Translations under genes and position numbers: made by a program | In this document: positions 42,454-54,799 of the stretch, one piece after another | Numbering within the stretch: position 1 is the first letter of the stretch | Layout of the letters: the number at the start of each line of letters is the position of its first letter | NCBI GenBank assembly: GCA_947476285.1 | Contig: CANJPU010000005.1 | Location: 62,001-126,000 of the forward strand | Direction of reading: 5' to 3' | Origin: Comamonadaceae bacterium | Lineage (GTDB): Bacteria; Pseudomonadota; Gammaproteobacteria; Burkholderiales; Burkholderiaceae_C | Length of the DNA stretch: 64,000 nucleotides | Notes under the pieces: generated by a model | The model's input: the letters and a program-made list of their open reading frames with translations, nothing else | The model's database searches: none | What the model was told of the DNA's origin: nothing

Positions 42454-43745
42454 ACGCCTCGGGCCTGGTGCTTCAGGCGTGCGGATTCGGGCTGCGTGTT
42501 CAATTGCTGCTGTAGCAAGTGTTGGGCCGCGTTGACGCGGCCGCTGCGAATCAGGGCGTCCAAATGAATCTGCGCAAAAAGATCGCGCTGCGCATGGCTG
42601 CCGCCGATTTCAACAAGCCCAGGCAGGGCAGTGCCCAGTGCCTCAACGGCGCTCTCCCACTGTCCTCTTGCATGCGCGAGCAGTCCGCGGCTGGCTGGCA
42701 CGCAGACCCTCTGCCATGCGGCCGCCGCATGTGGCGCAGCCACTGCCGCATGCGCTTGGATGTTGCGCAGCAGCGTGTCGGCTTCGCTGCGGCCGGCACG
42801 GGCCAGGCCGTAGAGGTAGTGCATGTCCAGAAAAGGCTGCACATGATCTTGCAAGCGCTTGGATAGGTATTCGCCCAGGTCCTGCCAGCGATCGCCCACA
42901 TTCACACCGGCGAGTTCCAGCCGAGCGAGCAGCGACACCGCGTTGATCTGGTCTTGCGAATAATCCTTGGCCACGCCCCAGACTTTGCGGTCGTACAAGG
43001 CCAGTACCACGTCATGCCGGTTCAACTCCAAAGCGAACAAGGCCTGGTGCCACCAGTTGTGCGTGACCATGAAAGAGTTAAGCCCGACCCAGGTGTCGCT
43101 CACCTGCGCCATGAACTCATGGCCTTCGTGAATTCGGCCCTGCGTCAGCATCACATGGGCCAGGGCATGATGGGCCCACGGCTCTGCGCGGCAACTGGCA
43201 ATGGCTTTGCGCGCGGCCGCCTCAGCTTGCTCCAGCAGGTGGCATTGCTCCCACCCGAAAGCCAGCATGCCGTGCAGGTAGGGCACATCCGCCGCAGCCG
43301 GCAGCGCGGCCAGCGCCAGGCGCAACATGCCGGGAGCGTCGCCCTGGTTAAAAAGATGGTACTGGCCCAGCTTGACCGATGCCAAGTCGCGCGGATACGC
43401 GCGCGCTTGCGCCTCGTGCAAGGCAATGGCCAGCGGGATGTCACCCGCCACCCATGCCGCCACTGCATCAATGAAGCGCTGCTCGCGCGCACTGGAAAGG
43501 CTTCTGGCAGCCAATGCGCGTTGCAGATAAGGCCGAGCATTCGCGCTGGCATCACGTGACTCTGCAAACATGTGTACCGCCGCCGCGCAGGCTTGCACCA
43601 TTGCGCTGGGGTCGCTTTCTGCTGCCACTATGACATTGACCGCTCGCGCCTGGCAGGCAATGAAGCCTTCGGCAAAATCGTTCAGGGGTGCAAGGCTGGC
43701 TGGGCTGTCAATCGTGACAGGGTTGCCCAGAGAGTCAGTCCACAT
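42408..43745 (-). CDS. TTC38-like tetratricopeptide repeat protein
   Basis: A 445-aa helical-repeat protein with HNWWHQALFALELNRHDVVL and WAHHALAHVMLTQGRIHEGH, the pattern of the TTC38 (tetratricopeptide protein 38) family. Its function is unknown. It overlaps the upstream amidase by 11 bp, so it is in the same minus-strand operon, and it overlaps the opposite-strand phosphatase by 46 bp. Confidence 0.82.
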   Translation of the reverse strand: MWTDSLGNPVTIDSPASLAPLNDFAEGFIACQARAVNVIVAAESDPSAMVQACAAAVHMFAESRDASANARPYLQRALAARSLSSAREQRFIDAVAAWVAGDIPLAIALHEAQARAYPRDLASVKLGQYHLFNQGDAPGMLRLALAALPAAADVPYLHGMLAFGWEQCHLLEQAEAAARKAIASCRAEPWAHHALAHVMLTQGRIHEGHEFMAQVSDTWVGLNSFMVTHNWWHQALFALELNRHDVVLALYDRKVWGVAKDYSQDQINAVSLLARLELAGVNVGDRWQDLGEYLSKRLQDHVQPFLDMHYLYGLARAGRSEADTLLRNIQAHAAVAAPHAAAAWQRVCVPASRGLLAHARGQWESAVEALGTALPGLVEIGGSHAQRDLFAQIHLDALIRSGRVNAAQHLLQQQLNTQPESARLKHQARGVYASLGLESVATYLR

Positions 43746-45171
43746 GGTTCAGCGCTTCAGAAGGTGGCAGTGGCCAGGGGCGCTGGGCATCACGGATCAA
43801 TTCGAAGGCGCGTGACACCTGCAGCACGCCCAGGTCGTCAAAGCGCTTGCCCGCAATCTGCAGGCCGATCGGAAGGCCCTCGTCGGTGTAGCCGCAGTTG
43901 ATGGAAGATGCTGGCTGCTCGGACATGTTGTAGGGCACGGTGAATCCGATGTGCTCCAGCGGGCGCAGCGGGTCATTGGTGGGCGAGGCATGCTCGGCTG
44001 GAAAGGCTACCACTGGCGAGGTAGGCGAGATCACGTAGTCGAACGCGTTGCAGGCTGCCACCGCTGCGACGCGCGTTGCGTGATACTGGCTCATCGCCCG
44101 AAACGCGGCCTGTCCGTTCATGTCCTTCGCGCTTTCGGCCCACTGGCGAATGTAGGGCAGCACCGCATCACGCCGTGCTTGTGAAAGTGCCTGCAGGTCC
44201 ACCAGAGAGCGCATGCGCCAGCCGTGGTCCATGCCGTCGAGCATGCCCTGCGTCATGAAAGGGCGCATGGGCGCCACCACGGCGCCGGCCTGCTCGAACA
44301 AGCGCGCCGCATGCTCCACCGCGGCCCGCACCTGCGGCTGCACCGGCAGGCCGCAGCCGGCGTCGAGCAAAAGCCCGATGCGCAAGCCCTTGAGCCTGTC
44401 CGCACCGCGGTCGAATTCATCCCAGGCGATCTTCTGGAAAGGCAGACTCATGCTGTCGCGTGCATCGGGCAGCGTCAGCACCTGCATGAGCCAGGCGGCG
44501 TCCGCCACAGTGCGCGTCATTGGGCCGGCCGCGCGGCCGGTGTAGGGCGGGTCGATCGGTATGCGGCCCAGGCTGGGCTTGAGCGTGAAGATGCCGCACC
44601 AGCCGGCTGGGAGGCGCAGTGAGCCGCCGATGTCCGTGCCCACGTGCAGGGGGCCATAGCCGGCCGCGGCCGCCGCGCCCGCACCAGCGCTGGAGCCGCC
44701 CGGCGTGCAGCGCAGATTCCAGGGATTTCGCGCCAGCTTGTGATAGCTCGATAGCCCTGAAGACAGCATGCCGTAGTCGGGCATGGTGGTCTTAGCCACA
44801 ATCAGGCCGCCGCTCTCGCGCACTCGAGCGGCGGGCGGCGCATCAGCCAGTGCTGGCGTCAAATCAGTGGCTGCGGTGCCCAGGGGTGAGGGGTCGCCAC
44901 GGGTGGCGATGTTGTCCTTGAGGGTGATGGGCACGCCGTCCAGCGGGCCCAGAGGCGCACCGCGCATCCAGCGTTCCTGGCTCTCGCGGGCCTGCTGCAA
45001 CACCTGCTCGGGCCGCAGCAGATAGAGCGCACGGATGTGGTGTTCCCAGCGCTCGATGTGGCCGAGCACCGATTGAGCCACCTCCACCACGGAAAAATCC
45101 CGACGCCGATAGCCGGTGATCAGATCGGACGCGCTCAGTTCATGCAGTGCGTTCGCAGGCGGAGGTGACAT
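43735..45171 (-). CDS. Amidase (amidase-signature family)
   Basis: A 478-aa amidase-signature enzyme with the Ser-Ser-Lys triad: TLKDNIATRG (Lys), GGSSAGAGAAAAAGYGPLHV and GTDIGGSLRLPAGWCG. Such enzymes hydrolyse amides, from indoleacetamide to peptide amides. It follows the receptor gene by 31 bp, so its likely substrate comes in through the adjacent ABC importer; this is inference. Confidence 0.9.
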   Translation of the reverse strand: MSPPPANALHELSASDLITGYRRRDFSVVEVAQSVLGHIERWEHHIRALYLLRPEQVLQQARESQERWMRGAPLGPLDGVPITLKDNIATRGDPSPLGTAATDLTPALADAPPAARVRESGGLIVAKTTMPDYGMLSSGLSSYHKLARNPWNLRCTPGGSSAGAGAAAAAGYGPLHVGTDIGGSLRLPAGWCGIFTLKPSLGRIPIDPPYTGRAAGPMTRTVADAAWLMQVLTLPDARDSMSLPFQKIAWDEFDRGADRLKGLRIGLLLDAGCGLPVQPQVRAAVEHAARLFEQAGAVVAPMRPFMTQGMLDGMDHGWRMRSLVDLQALSQARRDAVLPYIRQWAESAKDMNGQAAFRAMSQYHATRVAAVAACNAFDYVISPTSPVVAFPAEHASPTNDPLRPLEHIGFTVPYNMSEQPASSINCGYTDEGLPIGLQIAGKRFDDLGVLQVSRAFELIRDAQRPWPLPPSEALNHVD

Positions 45172-45202
45172 GCGCGGGGACAGGCGGGTTGCGGCCGCGC
45201 GC

Positions 45203-46693
45203 TCAAGCCCAGGACATGGCGGACAGATCGTTCACGAAGATAGGCATGTCTTTCCACAGACCCTTGACGTTCTTGTTCGCCACCGTGACCCATTGCGGCT
45301 GGTAGAGGAAGCCATGCACGCAGTCTTCTGCGATCAGGCGCTGGGCATCGCCCAGAAGCTTGGCGCGCTCAGCGGGCCGCGCTGTGTTCTTGATCTTTGC
45401 GAACAAGTCAGTGAACTTGGCGGACTGGTAATTCCAGTAGTAGTCGGGTTTGGCGAAATTGCCCAGATCGAAGGGTTCGACATGGGAGATGATGGTCAGG
45501 TCGTAGTTCTTGGCGCCGTAAGTGCCAGAGAGCCATTGTGCCCATTCGACGTTCTGCAACTTGGCAGTGATGCCCACCTTGGCCAGTTGCGATGCGATGA
45601 CCTCGCCGCCCTGGCGGGCGTAAGGCGGTGGCGGCAGCGTGATGGTGAGTTCCAGAGGGCCAGTGATGCCGGCTTCCTTGAGCAGCGCCTTGGCCTTGTC
45701 AGGGTTGTAGGGGTTGACGCCCGTGGTGTCCACGTAGCCAACGGCGCCGGGCACATAGTGGCTGCCGATGGGCGCGCCGTATCCGTCGCCCGCACCCTGG
45801 ATCACCGCCTTGCGGTCGATCGCCGCCGCGATGGCGCGGCGCACCCGCACATCGTCCAGCGGCTTTTTCTTGTTGTTGATGGCCAGTATGGTCTTGGCCC
45901 GCGAGCCGCTCACCACCACCTGGAACTTTGCGTTGTTCTTGAACTGGGGCACGCTGCGCGGCGTGACGCGGGCGAAGGAATCGACATCGCCGGCCAGCAG
46001 GGCGGCCACTTGCGCGGCCGGGTCGGAGATGAAGCGGAAAGTTGCCTTCTTGAGCTTGATCGCGCTGGCGTTGCGGTAGCCGTCCCACTTGGACAGAGCG
46101 ATTGACGAGCCCTTGACCCAGTTATCCAGCTTGAACGGGCCGGTGCCCACAGGCTTGGTCGCATTGGTTTCGGCGCTCTTGGGCTCGACAATGATGGCCG
46201 TGGCCTGGCCCAGCATGAAGGGAAAGTCAGGATCGATTTCCTGGGTCAGGATGACCACCGTGTAGTCGTCGATCACGCGAGCGACCAGATTGGCGTAGGT
46301 GCGCTTGTCCTTGTTGGTGCTTTTATCGCCGCCCGCTCTGTCGTATGAAAACTTCACTGCCTGGGCATTGAATGGCTCGCCGTTGTGGAACTTCACGCCG
46401 CGGCGCAGTTTGAAGGTGTAGGTCTTGAGGTCGGGCGAGACTTCCCAGCTCTCGGCCAGCAAAGGCGTGACGCTGCCATCGGCATTGACCTTGGTCAGGG
46501 TTTCGAAGATGTTGTAGAGCGTGACCTCTGCGATCGACGAGGCGGCGCCGCCGGTCGGGTCCAGTCCGGGGGAGGGTTCCAGCGCCATGGCCAGCACAAT
46601 CGTGTCCTTGCGCGACTGGGCCAAGGCTTGGGGAAGTGCCAGAGGCACAGTGGCAAGTGCGGCGGAGGTGAGCACAGTGCGGCGGTTGAACAT
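45203..46693 (-). CDS. Peptide-type ABC transporter substrate-binding protein
   Basis: A 496-aa periplasmic receptor of the oligopeptide/nickel (SBP_bac_5) class with a signal peptide MFNRRTVLTSAALATVPLAL and the SWEVSPDLKTYTFKLRRGVK pattern. The usual ligands are peptides or opine-like compounds. It is encoded 95 bp after the dppF gene, with its own small gap, and before the amidase. Confidence 0.92.
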   Translation of the reverse strand: MFNRRTVLTSAALATVPLALPQALAQSRKDTIVLAMALEPSPGLDPTGGAASSIAEVTLYNIFETLTKVNADGSVTPLLAESWEVSPDLKTYTFKLRRGVKFHNGEPFNAQAVKFSYDRAGGDKSTNKDKRTYANLVARVIDDYTVVILTQEIDPDFPFMLGQATAIIVEPKSAETNATKPVGTGPFKLDNWVKGSSIALSKWDGYRNASAIKLKKATFRFISDPAAQVAALLAGDVDSFARVTPRSVPQFKNNAKFQVVVSGSRAKTILAINNKKKPLDDVRVRRAIAAAIDRKAVIQGAGDGYGAPIGSHYVPGAVGYVDTTGVNPYNPDKAKALLKEAGITGPLELTITLPPPPYARQGGEVIASQLAKVGITAKLQNVEWAQWLSGTYGAKNYDLTIISHVEPFDLGNFAKPDYYWNYQSAKFTDLFAKIKNTARPAERAKLLGDAQRLIAEDCVHGFLYQPQWVTVANKNVKGLWKDMPIFVNDLSAMSWA

Positions 46694-46788
46694 GATGTGT
46701 GACTCCAATGAAGTGATAGGGAAACTGACCATCCGAGGTGCGTCTTGCATCATCCCCGAGATTGACCCGAAAAGGCAAGGGGGTTTGC

Positions 46789-47606
<818 letters not shown>

Positions 47607-47610
<4 letters not shown>

Positions 47611-48605
47611 GGTTGGCCCCCTGCCGCACCATCCACGGCAGCCACGGCATTCAGCCTGAAGCAGCGCGCTTCATGCGCAGGCGCCACCTGAACCGGTGGC
47701 GGCGCGGATTCATTGCATTGGGCCACTGTGAATGCGCAACGCCCTGCAAATGGACAGCCGGCAGGCAAGTCCACCAGCTCGGGCACCGTGCCCGCGATGG
47801 TGACCAGGCGCTGGCCCTTCTTTGACAGCAGGCTGGGCCTGGCGGCGAACAGCCCCCGCGTGTAGGGGTGGGCCCGGCGCGCAAACACCGACTCGGTCGG
47901 CCCGCTCTCCACCACAACTCCGCCGTACATCACCATCATGCGCGTCACGTTCTGGGCGATCACCCCCAGGTCGTGCGAAATCAGCATGAGCGCCATGGAG
48001 CGCTCGGCCACCAACTCTTTGATGAGTTCCAGAATCTGCTGCTGTATGGTCACATCCAGCGCGGTGGTCGGCTCGTCTGCAATCAGCAGGTCCGGCCCGC
48101 AGGCCAGCGCCATCGCGATGGTGATGCGCTGGCGCTGCCCGCCAGAGAACTGATGTGGATAGGCATCGATGCGCCTCGCGGCATCGGGTATGCCCACCCG
48201 GTCCAGCAGGGCGATGGCTTCTTTGCGTGCCGCCACTGCATCCATGCGCCGGTGCAGGCGCAGCGGCTCGGCCACTTGCCGTCCGATGGTGTGCACCGGG
48301 TTAAGCGCTGTCATGGGCTCCTGGAAGATCATGCCGATCCGATCGCCCCGAATGCGACACATCTGGTGGTCGCTCTTGCCGATGAGTTCTTCGCCATCGA
48401 ACCGAATGCTGCCGGTTAATTCGGCGTTCTCCGGCAGCAGGCCCATGAGGGCCATCACCGTGATCGATTTGCCGCAACCCGATTCGCCGACCAGCCCCAG
48501 CGTGTGTCCGCGCTCCAGCGTAAAACTCAGGTCACGCACCGCGAACGCCGGCCCGCGATGGGTCTGCAGCTTCACATGGAGATGGTTGACTTCGATTAAG
48601 GGCAT
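47607..48605 (-). CDS. dppD: Peptide ABC transporter ATP-binding protein (DppD/OppD type)
   Basis: A 332-aa ATPase with Walker A GESGCGKSITVMALM, signature FSGGQRQRITIAMALACG and the C-terminal zinc-binding-like CPFAGRCAFTVAQCNES typical of DppD/OppD. It pairs with dppF to power the peptide-type importer. It follows dppC by 28 bp. Confidence 0.9.
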
Positions 48606-48633
48606 CGGTGGTATGGCCAGTGTGCGTGGCGCC

Positions 48634-49469
48634 TCATCTCTTCCTGGCCAGGCGCGGATCGAACAGGTCGCGAAGGCCGTCGCCCAGGAGGTTCAGGCCC
48701 ATCACAGCCAAGGCGATGGCAAGCCCAGGATAGACGGCCAGCATCGGCGCCTGGAACAGCATGGTCTGCGCTTCGCTGAGCATGCGGCCCCAGGACGGCT
48801 GCGGCGGCTGGGTGCCCAGCCCCAGATAAGACAGCGCGGCCTCGGCCAAGATCGCAATGGCAAAGCGGATGGTCGCCTGCACGATCAGCACCGACAGGAT
48901 ATTGGGCAGCACATGCTCGATCGTGATGCGCACCGCGCCCTTGCCACAGGCCCGCGCGGCCAGAACGAACTCGCGCGACCAGATGGCATTGGCTGACGCG
49001 CGGGTGATGCGTGCGAATGTGGGAATGTTGTAGATGCCAATGGCGATGATGGCGTTGACCATGCCCGGCCCGAACACGGCGGTGAGCATGATGGCCGACA
49101 AGATGGCTGGAAACGCGAAGCCGAAATCGGCCACACGCATGATCAACTCTTCGATCCATCCGCGCTTGGCCGCTGCCAAGAGGCCGAAGGCTGTGCCAAT
49201 CACCAGCCCGATGCTCACCGCGATCACGCCCACCATGATGGAGGCGCGCGCGCCCACCAGCAGCAGCGAGACAATGTCGCGGCCAAAAGGGTCGGTGCCC
49301 AGCCAGAATTTCTCGCCTGGCGGCAGCAGCTTGGCCGACATTTCCACGTCGTAGGGTGAATGCGGCGTCCACACCAGCGACAACAATGCCGCAGCCACCA
49401 GCAGCAGGCTCAGCACCGCACCGATCGTGAAGCTGCGGTGTTGCAGTGCGCGTGTCCAGAGCGATGCGC

Positions 49470-49473
<4 letters not shown>
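48634..49473 (-). CDS. dppC: Peptide ABC transporter permease (DppC/OppC type)
   Basis: A 279-aa membrane protein with five to six hydrophobic segments, an N-terminal helix, and the EAA-like loop RACGKGAVRITIEHVLPNIL. ATG 49473 overlaps the dppB stop by four bases and agrees with the DppC N-terminal pattern WLGTDPFGRDIVSLLLVGAR. Confidence 0.9.
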
Positions 49474-50729
<1,256 letters not shown>

Positions 50730-50756
50730 GGGTTCGATCACTGGCCTGACCCGATG

Positions 50757-51179
50757 TCAGTCTGACTTTTTCTTCTGGCCCGAAGCTGCATCGGGCTTGG
50801 TGGGGGCCACCGCCGTGAAGTAGGCGGGCTTTTTCGCCTTCTTGTTGTCTGTCGAGGTTTTGGGCTCGTCAGTTCTCGCCTGCGTCTTCGCGCTCGCTGG
50901 CTTGGCGGGCTGCGGGATCTGCCCAAGTTTGGCGGCCTGGGCTTCTTCCTTCAGGCGCGATTTCTCCATGTCGTTTGCGAGTTTGGCATCGCGCTGCGCT
51001 GCCTGACGTGCCTGCGCTTTCTGGCTTTCACTGCGGGGGTCTTCGGTTTGCACCGTCGTGGCGTCAAAGCAGGGCTGCTGGCTGTAGGTGTTGCCGCAGC
51101 GGTAAACCTTCTGAGCCAAGACAGGCATGGTGCTTGCGGCCGCAATGACGAACATGAATAGATGTTTCTTCCTCAGCAT
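50757..51179 (-). CDS. DUF4124-like secreted protein
   Basis: A 140-aa protein with a signal peptide (ending TMPVLAQ) and KVYRCGNTYSQQPC, the DUF4124-type start, followed by a long Lys/Ala/Gln-rich charged tail. The function is unknown; a helical, charged periplasmic protein is likely. It is 33 bp downstream of pth in the same direction. Confidence 0.75.
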   Translation of the reverse strand: MLRKKHLFMFVIAAASTMPVLAQKVYRCGNTYSQQPCFDATTVQTEDPRSESQKAQARQAAQRDAKLANDMEKSRLKEEAQAAKLGQIPQPAKPASAKTQARTDEPKTSTDNKKAKKPAYFTAVAPTKPDAASGQKKKSD

Positions 51180-51212
51180 CGTTATTTACCTCCCTTGTGA
51201 ACGTTTCCAGGC

Positions 51213-51821
51213 TCAAACACCCTCAGGCCGCGGTGGCTTGGGCCGGGGTGGCTTGCTGGTGTGCACCAGCAGCGTGGCCTTGTCCATTTCACCGGCGATC
51301 ATCGCTGGCGCGGCTTTGAGCGTGCGGGCGATACAGTCTTGCATCGCAGTGCGTTGCTCAGGGGTGGGTTTCTTGAGAACCCAGTTGATGACCTCTGCCT
51401 TCACGCCCGGATGGCCTATGCCCAGGCGCAAGCGCCAGTAGTCGCCCGTGCCCAGTTGCGCATGGATGTCCTTGAGGCCATTGTGGCCCGCGTGGCTGCC
51501 GCCGAACTTGAGCTTGGCTTGGCCGGGCACCACATCGAGCTCGTCATGCGCAACCAAAATCTCCTCGGGCGCGATTTTGAAGAAGCGCGCCAGCGCACCC
51601 ACGGATTTTCCCGAGAGATTCATGAAGGTCTGCGGCTCCAGCAGCCAGATGGTTTGCCCGTGCAAAGTAGTGCGCGCCACCAGCCCGTGATAGCTCTTCT
51701 CGTACGAGAGTGACAGCTTGAGTTCCTGGGCCAACGCGTCCACCCACCAGAAACCGGCGTTGTGGCGGGTTGCTTCGTACTCGGCGCCTGGGTTGCCCAG
51801 GCCGACAAACAATTTGATCAT
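51213..51821 (-). CDS. pth: Peptidyl-tRNA hydrolase
   Basis: A 202-aa protein with [20 protein letters not shown] (catalytic His) and [20 protein letters not shown], the Pth signature. It frees tRNA from peptidyl-tRNA that falls off ribosomes. The C-terminal tail is Pro/Lys-rich ([13 protein letters not shown]). It follows rplY, separated by a terminator. Confidence 0.96.
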   Translation of the reverse strand: MIKLFVGLGNPGAEYEATRHNAGFWWVDALAQELKLSLSYEKSYHGLVARTTLHGQTIWLLEPQTFMNLSGKSVGALARFFKIAPEEILVAHDELDVVPGQAKLKFGGSHAGHNGLKDIHAQLGTGDYWRLRLGIGHPGVKAEVINWVLKKPTPEQRTAMQDCIARTLKAAPAMIAGEMDKATLLVHTSKPPRPKPPRPEGV

Positions 51822-51863
51822 GAGTGCGCATTATCCGATGGGGTAAACCCATCGCACCACAAG

Positions 51864-51890
51864 AAAACGGCCCACCGAAGTGGGCCGTTT
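51864..51890 (-). terminator. Rho-independent terminator of rplY
   Basis: An 11-bp stem AAACGGCCCAC/GTGGGCCGTTT encloses a four-base loop (CGAA, read as TTCG on the minus strand). T-rich sequence follows on the minus strand. It lies 22 bp after the rplY stop and ahead of pth, so pth may need its own promoter or readthrough. Confidence 0.85.
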
Positions 51891-51911
51891 GCCGCCAGGG
51901 GCCAAAAGAGA

Positions 51912-52631
51912 TTACTTCTTGGCGGTCTTGGCAGCCGGTGCCTTGGCTGCCGGTGCCTTAGCGTCAGCCTTTGCAGCAGGGGCCTTCGCATCGGCCTTGG
52001 CTGCAGGCGCTTTCGCATCGGCAGCGGGTGCTGCGGCTGCGCCTTCGGTGGCTTCAGTCGCCTCGTCGCCACCACCGATGGACACCACCGACACCAACAC
52101 TGGGTTCGGTTTGCCGCGGGTCACAGCGGTGACTCCCTTGGGCAGGGTGATGTCGTTCAAGTGCAGTGACATGCCCTTCTTCAGGCCAGACAAGTCGATC
52201 TCGATGAATTCGGGCAGATCGGCCGGCAGGCAGGAGATGTCGATTTCCGACATAACGTGGTTGGCAACACAGGCGTCGAATTTCACCGCCTGGGACTCCT
52301 CGACCTTGACGAAGTGCAGCGGCACCTTCATGTGCAGGCGGGTCGTGGCGTCCACGCGCTGGAAATCAATGTGCAGCACCAATTGCTTGAAGGGGTGCAT
52401 CTGCACGTCCCGCAACAGCACCTTGGCACTGGCGCCACCCAGTTCCATATCCATGATGGTGGAATGGAAGGCTTCTTTTTTCAGGGCGTGCCACAGCGCG
52501 TTGTGATCGAGCTCGATCAACTGCGGCTGGCCTTCGCCTCCGTAAACAATCCCGGGCGTCCTGCCGGTGTTGCGCAGACGGCGGCTCGCACCCGTTCCCT
52601 GCTTGGCGCGCTCAAAAGCGACGAATTTCAT
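51912..52631 (-). CDS. rplY: Ribosomal protein L25 (general stress protein Ctc family)
   Basis: A 239-aa protein: the L25 core ([20 protein letters not shown]) and the TL5/CTC second domain ([20 protein letters not shown]). The C-terminal tail is a tandem Lys/Ala/Pro repeat, KAPAAKADA units in series. It binds 5S rRNA. The tail makes the protein longer than L25 of Escherichia coli. It follows prs, with a terminator between. Confidence 0.96.
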   Translation of the reverse strand: MKFVAFERAKQGTGASRRLRNTGRTPGIVYGGEGQPQLIELDHNALWHALKKEAFHSTIMDMELGGASAKVLLRDVQMHPFKQLVLHIDFQRVDATTRLHMKVPLHFVKVEESQAVKFDACVANHVMSEIDISCLPADLPEFIEIDLSGLKKGMSLHLNDITLPKGVTAVTRGKPNPVLVSVVSIGGGDEATEATEGAAAAPAADAKAPAAKADAKAPAAKADAKAPAAKAPAAKTAKK

Positions 52632-52677
52632 AACGTACTCCAAAAAGAACCCACCGCGACCAGTGTGATTCCGGTTT

Positions 52678-52704
52678 AAAAAAGGGCCCGCAACAAGCAG
52701 GCCC
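52678..52704 (-). terminator. Rho-independent terminator of prs
   Basis: GGGCCCGC (52684-52691) pairs with GCAGGCCC (52697-52704) (one G-U pair) around loop AACAA, and six T follow on the minus strand. It lies 21 bp after the prs stop codon and in front of rplY. Confidence 0.8.
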
Positions 52705-52725
52705 GCTCGATGTCTCAGACCCGGT

Positions 52726-53703
52726 CTAAAAAAGATTTTCCTGGTCTGAGAACAAACTCATCACCGACTCTCCCTTGGCAATGCGCTGGATCGTCTCGGC
52801 GATCAGCGGTGCCACGGAGAGTTGGCGGATCTTGGTGCAGCCGTGCGCGGCGTCGGACAAGGGAATGGTGTTGGTCACCACCACTTCGTCCAGTGCGCTG
52901 CCCTTGGCGATGCGGTCAATTGCGGGGCCCGAGAAGATCGGGTGCGTGCAATAGGCATAAACCTTCTTGGCGCCGCGTTCCTTGAGCACCTCGGCCGCTT
53001 TGACCAGCGTGCCGGCGGTGTCGATCATGTCGTCCATGATGACGCAGTTGCGACCGTCGATCTCGCCGATCACATGCATGACTTCGCTCACGTTGGCCCT
53101 GGGCCGGCGCTTGTCGATGATGGCCAGGTCGGTGTCCAACTGTTTGGCCAGGGCACGGGCGCGCACCACGCCGCCCACGTCGGGCGAAACCACGATCAGG
53201 TCTTGGTATTTCTTGTGGCGCAGGTCTGTGAGCAGCACTGGCGAGGCATAGATGTTGTCCACCGGGATGTCGAAAAAGCCCTGGATCTGATCCGCATGCA
53301 GATCCATGGTCAGCACCCGAGAGACACCCACTGTCTGCAGCAGATTGGCCACCACTTTGGCCGAGATGGGCACGCGTGAAGAACGGGGCCGCCGGTCTTG
53401 CCGAGCGTAGCCGAAATAGGGGATGACGGCGCTGATTCGTTCGGCCGAGGCGCGCTTGAGCGCATCGACCATGATCAGCAGTTCCATCAGGTTTTCGTTC
53501 GTGGGGGCGCAGGTGGATTGGATGACGAAGACGTCGCGGGCCCGCACGTTGGTGTTGATTTCAACCGTGACTTCGCCGTCGGAGAAGCGACCGACGGTGG
53601 CCGCCCCGAGGGTGATGCCCAGATGGCCTGCAATCTCCGCCGCAAGAGCGGGATTGGCGTTGCCTGTGAACACCATGAAATCGGAAGTGGGAGCAGGCTG
53701 CAT
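52726..53703 (-). CDS. prs: Ribose-phosphate pyrophosphokinase (PRPP synthetase)
   Basis: A 325-aa enzyme with [20 protein letters not shown] at the start, [16 protein letters not shown] (ATP loop) and [20 protein letters not shown] (the PRPP-binding loop). It makes PRPP from ribose-5-phosphate and ATP for nucleotide, NAD and amino-acid synthesis. A palindromic repeat element lies 31 bp upstream of the start codon, between the tRNA and prs, and may touch its promoter. Confidence 0.97.
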   Translation of the reverse strand: MQPAPTSDFMVFTGNANPALAAEIAGHLGITLGAATVGRFSDGEVTVEINTNVRARDVFVIQSTCAPTNENLMELLIMVDALKRASAERISAVIPYFGYARQDRRPRSSRVPISAKVVANLLQTVGVSRVLTMDLHADQIQGFFDIPVDNIYASPVLLTDLRHKKYQDLIVVSPDVGGVVRARALAKQLDTDLAIIDKRRPRANVSEVMHVIGEIDGRNCVIMDDMIDTAGTLVKAAEVLKERGAKKVYAYCTHPIFSGPAIDRIAKGSALDEVVVTNTIPLSDAAHGCTKIRQLSVAPLIAETIQRIAKGESVMSLFSDQENLF

Positions 53704-53733
53704 TGATGGACCCAGCGAGTATGGACAATAACT

Positions 53734-53817
53734 AAATTGGGGTCAGACACCAATTTTGTGACCCGATGCGGCTTACATAACACCAGCGACCCAAAAAATT
53801 GGGCTCTGACCCCAATT
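53734..53817. repeat. Palindromic MITE/REP-like element (GGGGTCAGA ends)
   Basis: The left arm AATTGGGGTCAGACACCAAT (from 53735) and the right arm, which read backwards on the other strand gives AATTGGGGTCAGAGCCCAAT (from 53817), form an imperfect inverted repeat of about 25 bp around a 36-bp centre. The GGGGTCAGA...CCAATTTT ends look like termini mobilised by REP-associated tyrosine transposases. It lies between prs and tRNA-Gln. Confidence 0.65.
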
Positions 53818-53822
53818 AAATT

Positions 53823-53899
53823 TGGCAGGGGAGGAAGGATTCGAACCTTCGCATGCTGGAATCAAAATCCAGTGCCTTAACCAACTTGGCGACTCCCCT
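53823..53899 (-). tRNA. tRNA-Gln (anticodon TTG)
   Basis: The minus strand from 53899 to 53823 folds as a cloverleaf: acceptor AGGGGAG/CTCCCCT, anticodon stem CTGGA/TCCAG with loop TTTTGAT, T-arm GAAGG/CCTTC and an encoded CCA end. Anticodon TTG reads CAA and CAG glutamine codons. It sits 20 bp from ispE. Confidence 0.95.
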
Positions 53900-53919
53900 A
53901 CACGGGCTGACGGCTGCAA

Positions 53920-54780
53920 TCAGCCGCCCACCGATAACCTGTCGCTGGGTGCCCATCCTGCGAGAGGATGAGCCTCCAAATTGCCGCATTTCCTGGCCTG
54001 CCAACCCGCCGGAGCGGTTTGCAGGGCCGAGTCATTTGGCATCTGCGCAAACACTGCGCTGCCCGAGCCGGTCATCCGGCCTGACAAGCCCTGCGAGCCC
54101 AGCCATTCAATGGCCTGAGTGACACCGGGGCATAGCCTTTGGGCAACTGGCTGCAAGACATTCACACCATACGTGTAAGGCCGCGCAGCAAAGCCTGAAA
54201 TTATAGCAGCCTCGCAGTCGCGTTCGAGCGCCGGGTCCTGGAAGATGCGCGCAGTCTCCAGGCCCTGTGCGGGTTTGACCACCGCGAACTGGGCTGGCGG
54301 CAGCGACAGGGGCGTGAGCCGTTCGCCGATGCCTTCGACCCAGGCGTTGCATCCGCCCAGGAAAAAAGGCACGTCCGCTCCCAGTGCCAGCCCGATCTGT
54401 GCCAGCCGTGAGACTGGATAGTTCAGCCCCCAAAGCCGGTTCAGCGCGAGCAGGCAGCTTGCTGCATCGGACGAGCCCCCGCCCATGCCTGCTTGAGTCG
54501 GTATGCGCTTGTCGATGGTGATGTGCGCGCCCAGCGTGGTGGCACAAGTGTGTTGCAGCGCCCGGGCGGCCGCCAATATCAGGTCATCGGCCGGCAGCGG
54601 CTCGGACAGATCCTGCCTGCTGAGGCTGCCATCCTGGCGCAGCTCGAAATGCAAGGTGTCGCACCAATCAATCAGCATGAAGGCCGACTGCAGCAGGTGC
54701 ATGCCGTCGGGCCTGCGCCCGGTGATGTGCAGGAACAGGTTGAGCTTGGCCGGAGCCGGCACGTCGTATATTGCCTTCAT
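53920..54780 (-). CDS. ispE: 4-diphosphocytidyl-2-C-methyl-D-erythritol kinase
   Basis: A 286-aa GHMP kinase with APAKLNLFLHITGRRPDGMH and the phosphate loop PTQAGMGGGSSDAASCLLAL. It phosphorylates CDP-ME in the MEP isoprenoid pathway. It is followed by tRNA-Gln and prs, and follows lolB by 19 bp, the order seen across betaproteobacteria. Confidence 0.97.
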   Translation of the reverse strand: MKAIYDVPAPAKLNLFLHITGRRPDGMHLLQSAFMLIDWCDTLHFELRQDGSLSRQDLSEPLPADDLILAAARALQHTCATTLGAHITIDKRIPTQAGMGGGSSDAASCLLALNRLWGLNYPVSRLAQIGLALGADVPFFLGGCNAWVEGIGERLTPLSLPPAQFAVVKPAQGLETARIFQDPALERDCEAAIISGFAARPYTYGVNVLQPVAQRLCPGVTQAIEWLGSQGLSGRMTGSGSAVFAQMPNDSALQTAPAGWQARKCGNLEAHPLAGWAPSDRLSVGG

Positions 54781-54799
54781 GGCCAGGTCCTTGCTGCGC

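Noticed and set aside
53734..53899. Integration att site at tRNA-Gln
   Set aside because: No integrase gene or direct repeat of the tRNA 3' end is present; the repeat is an inverted, MITE-like element.
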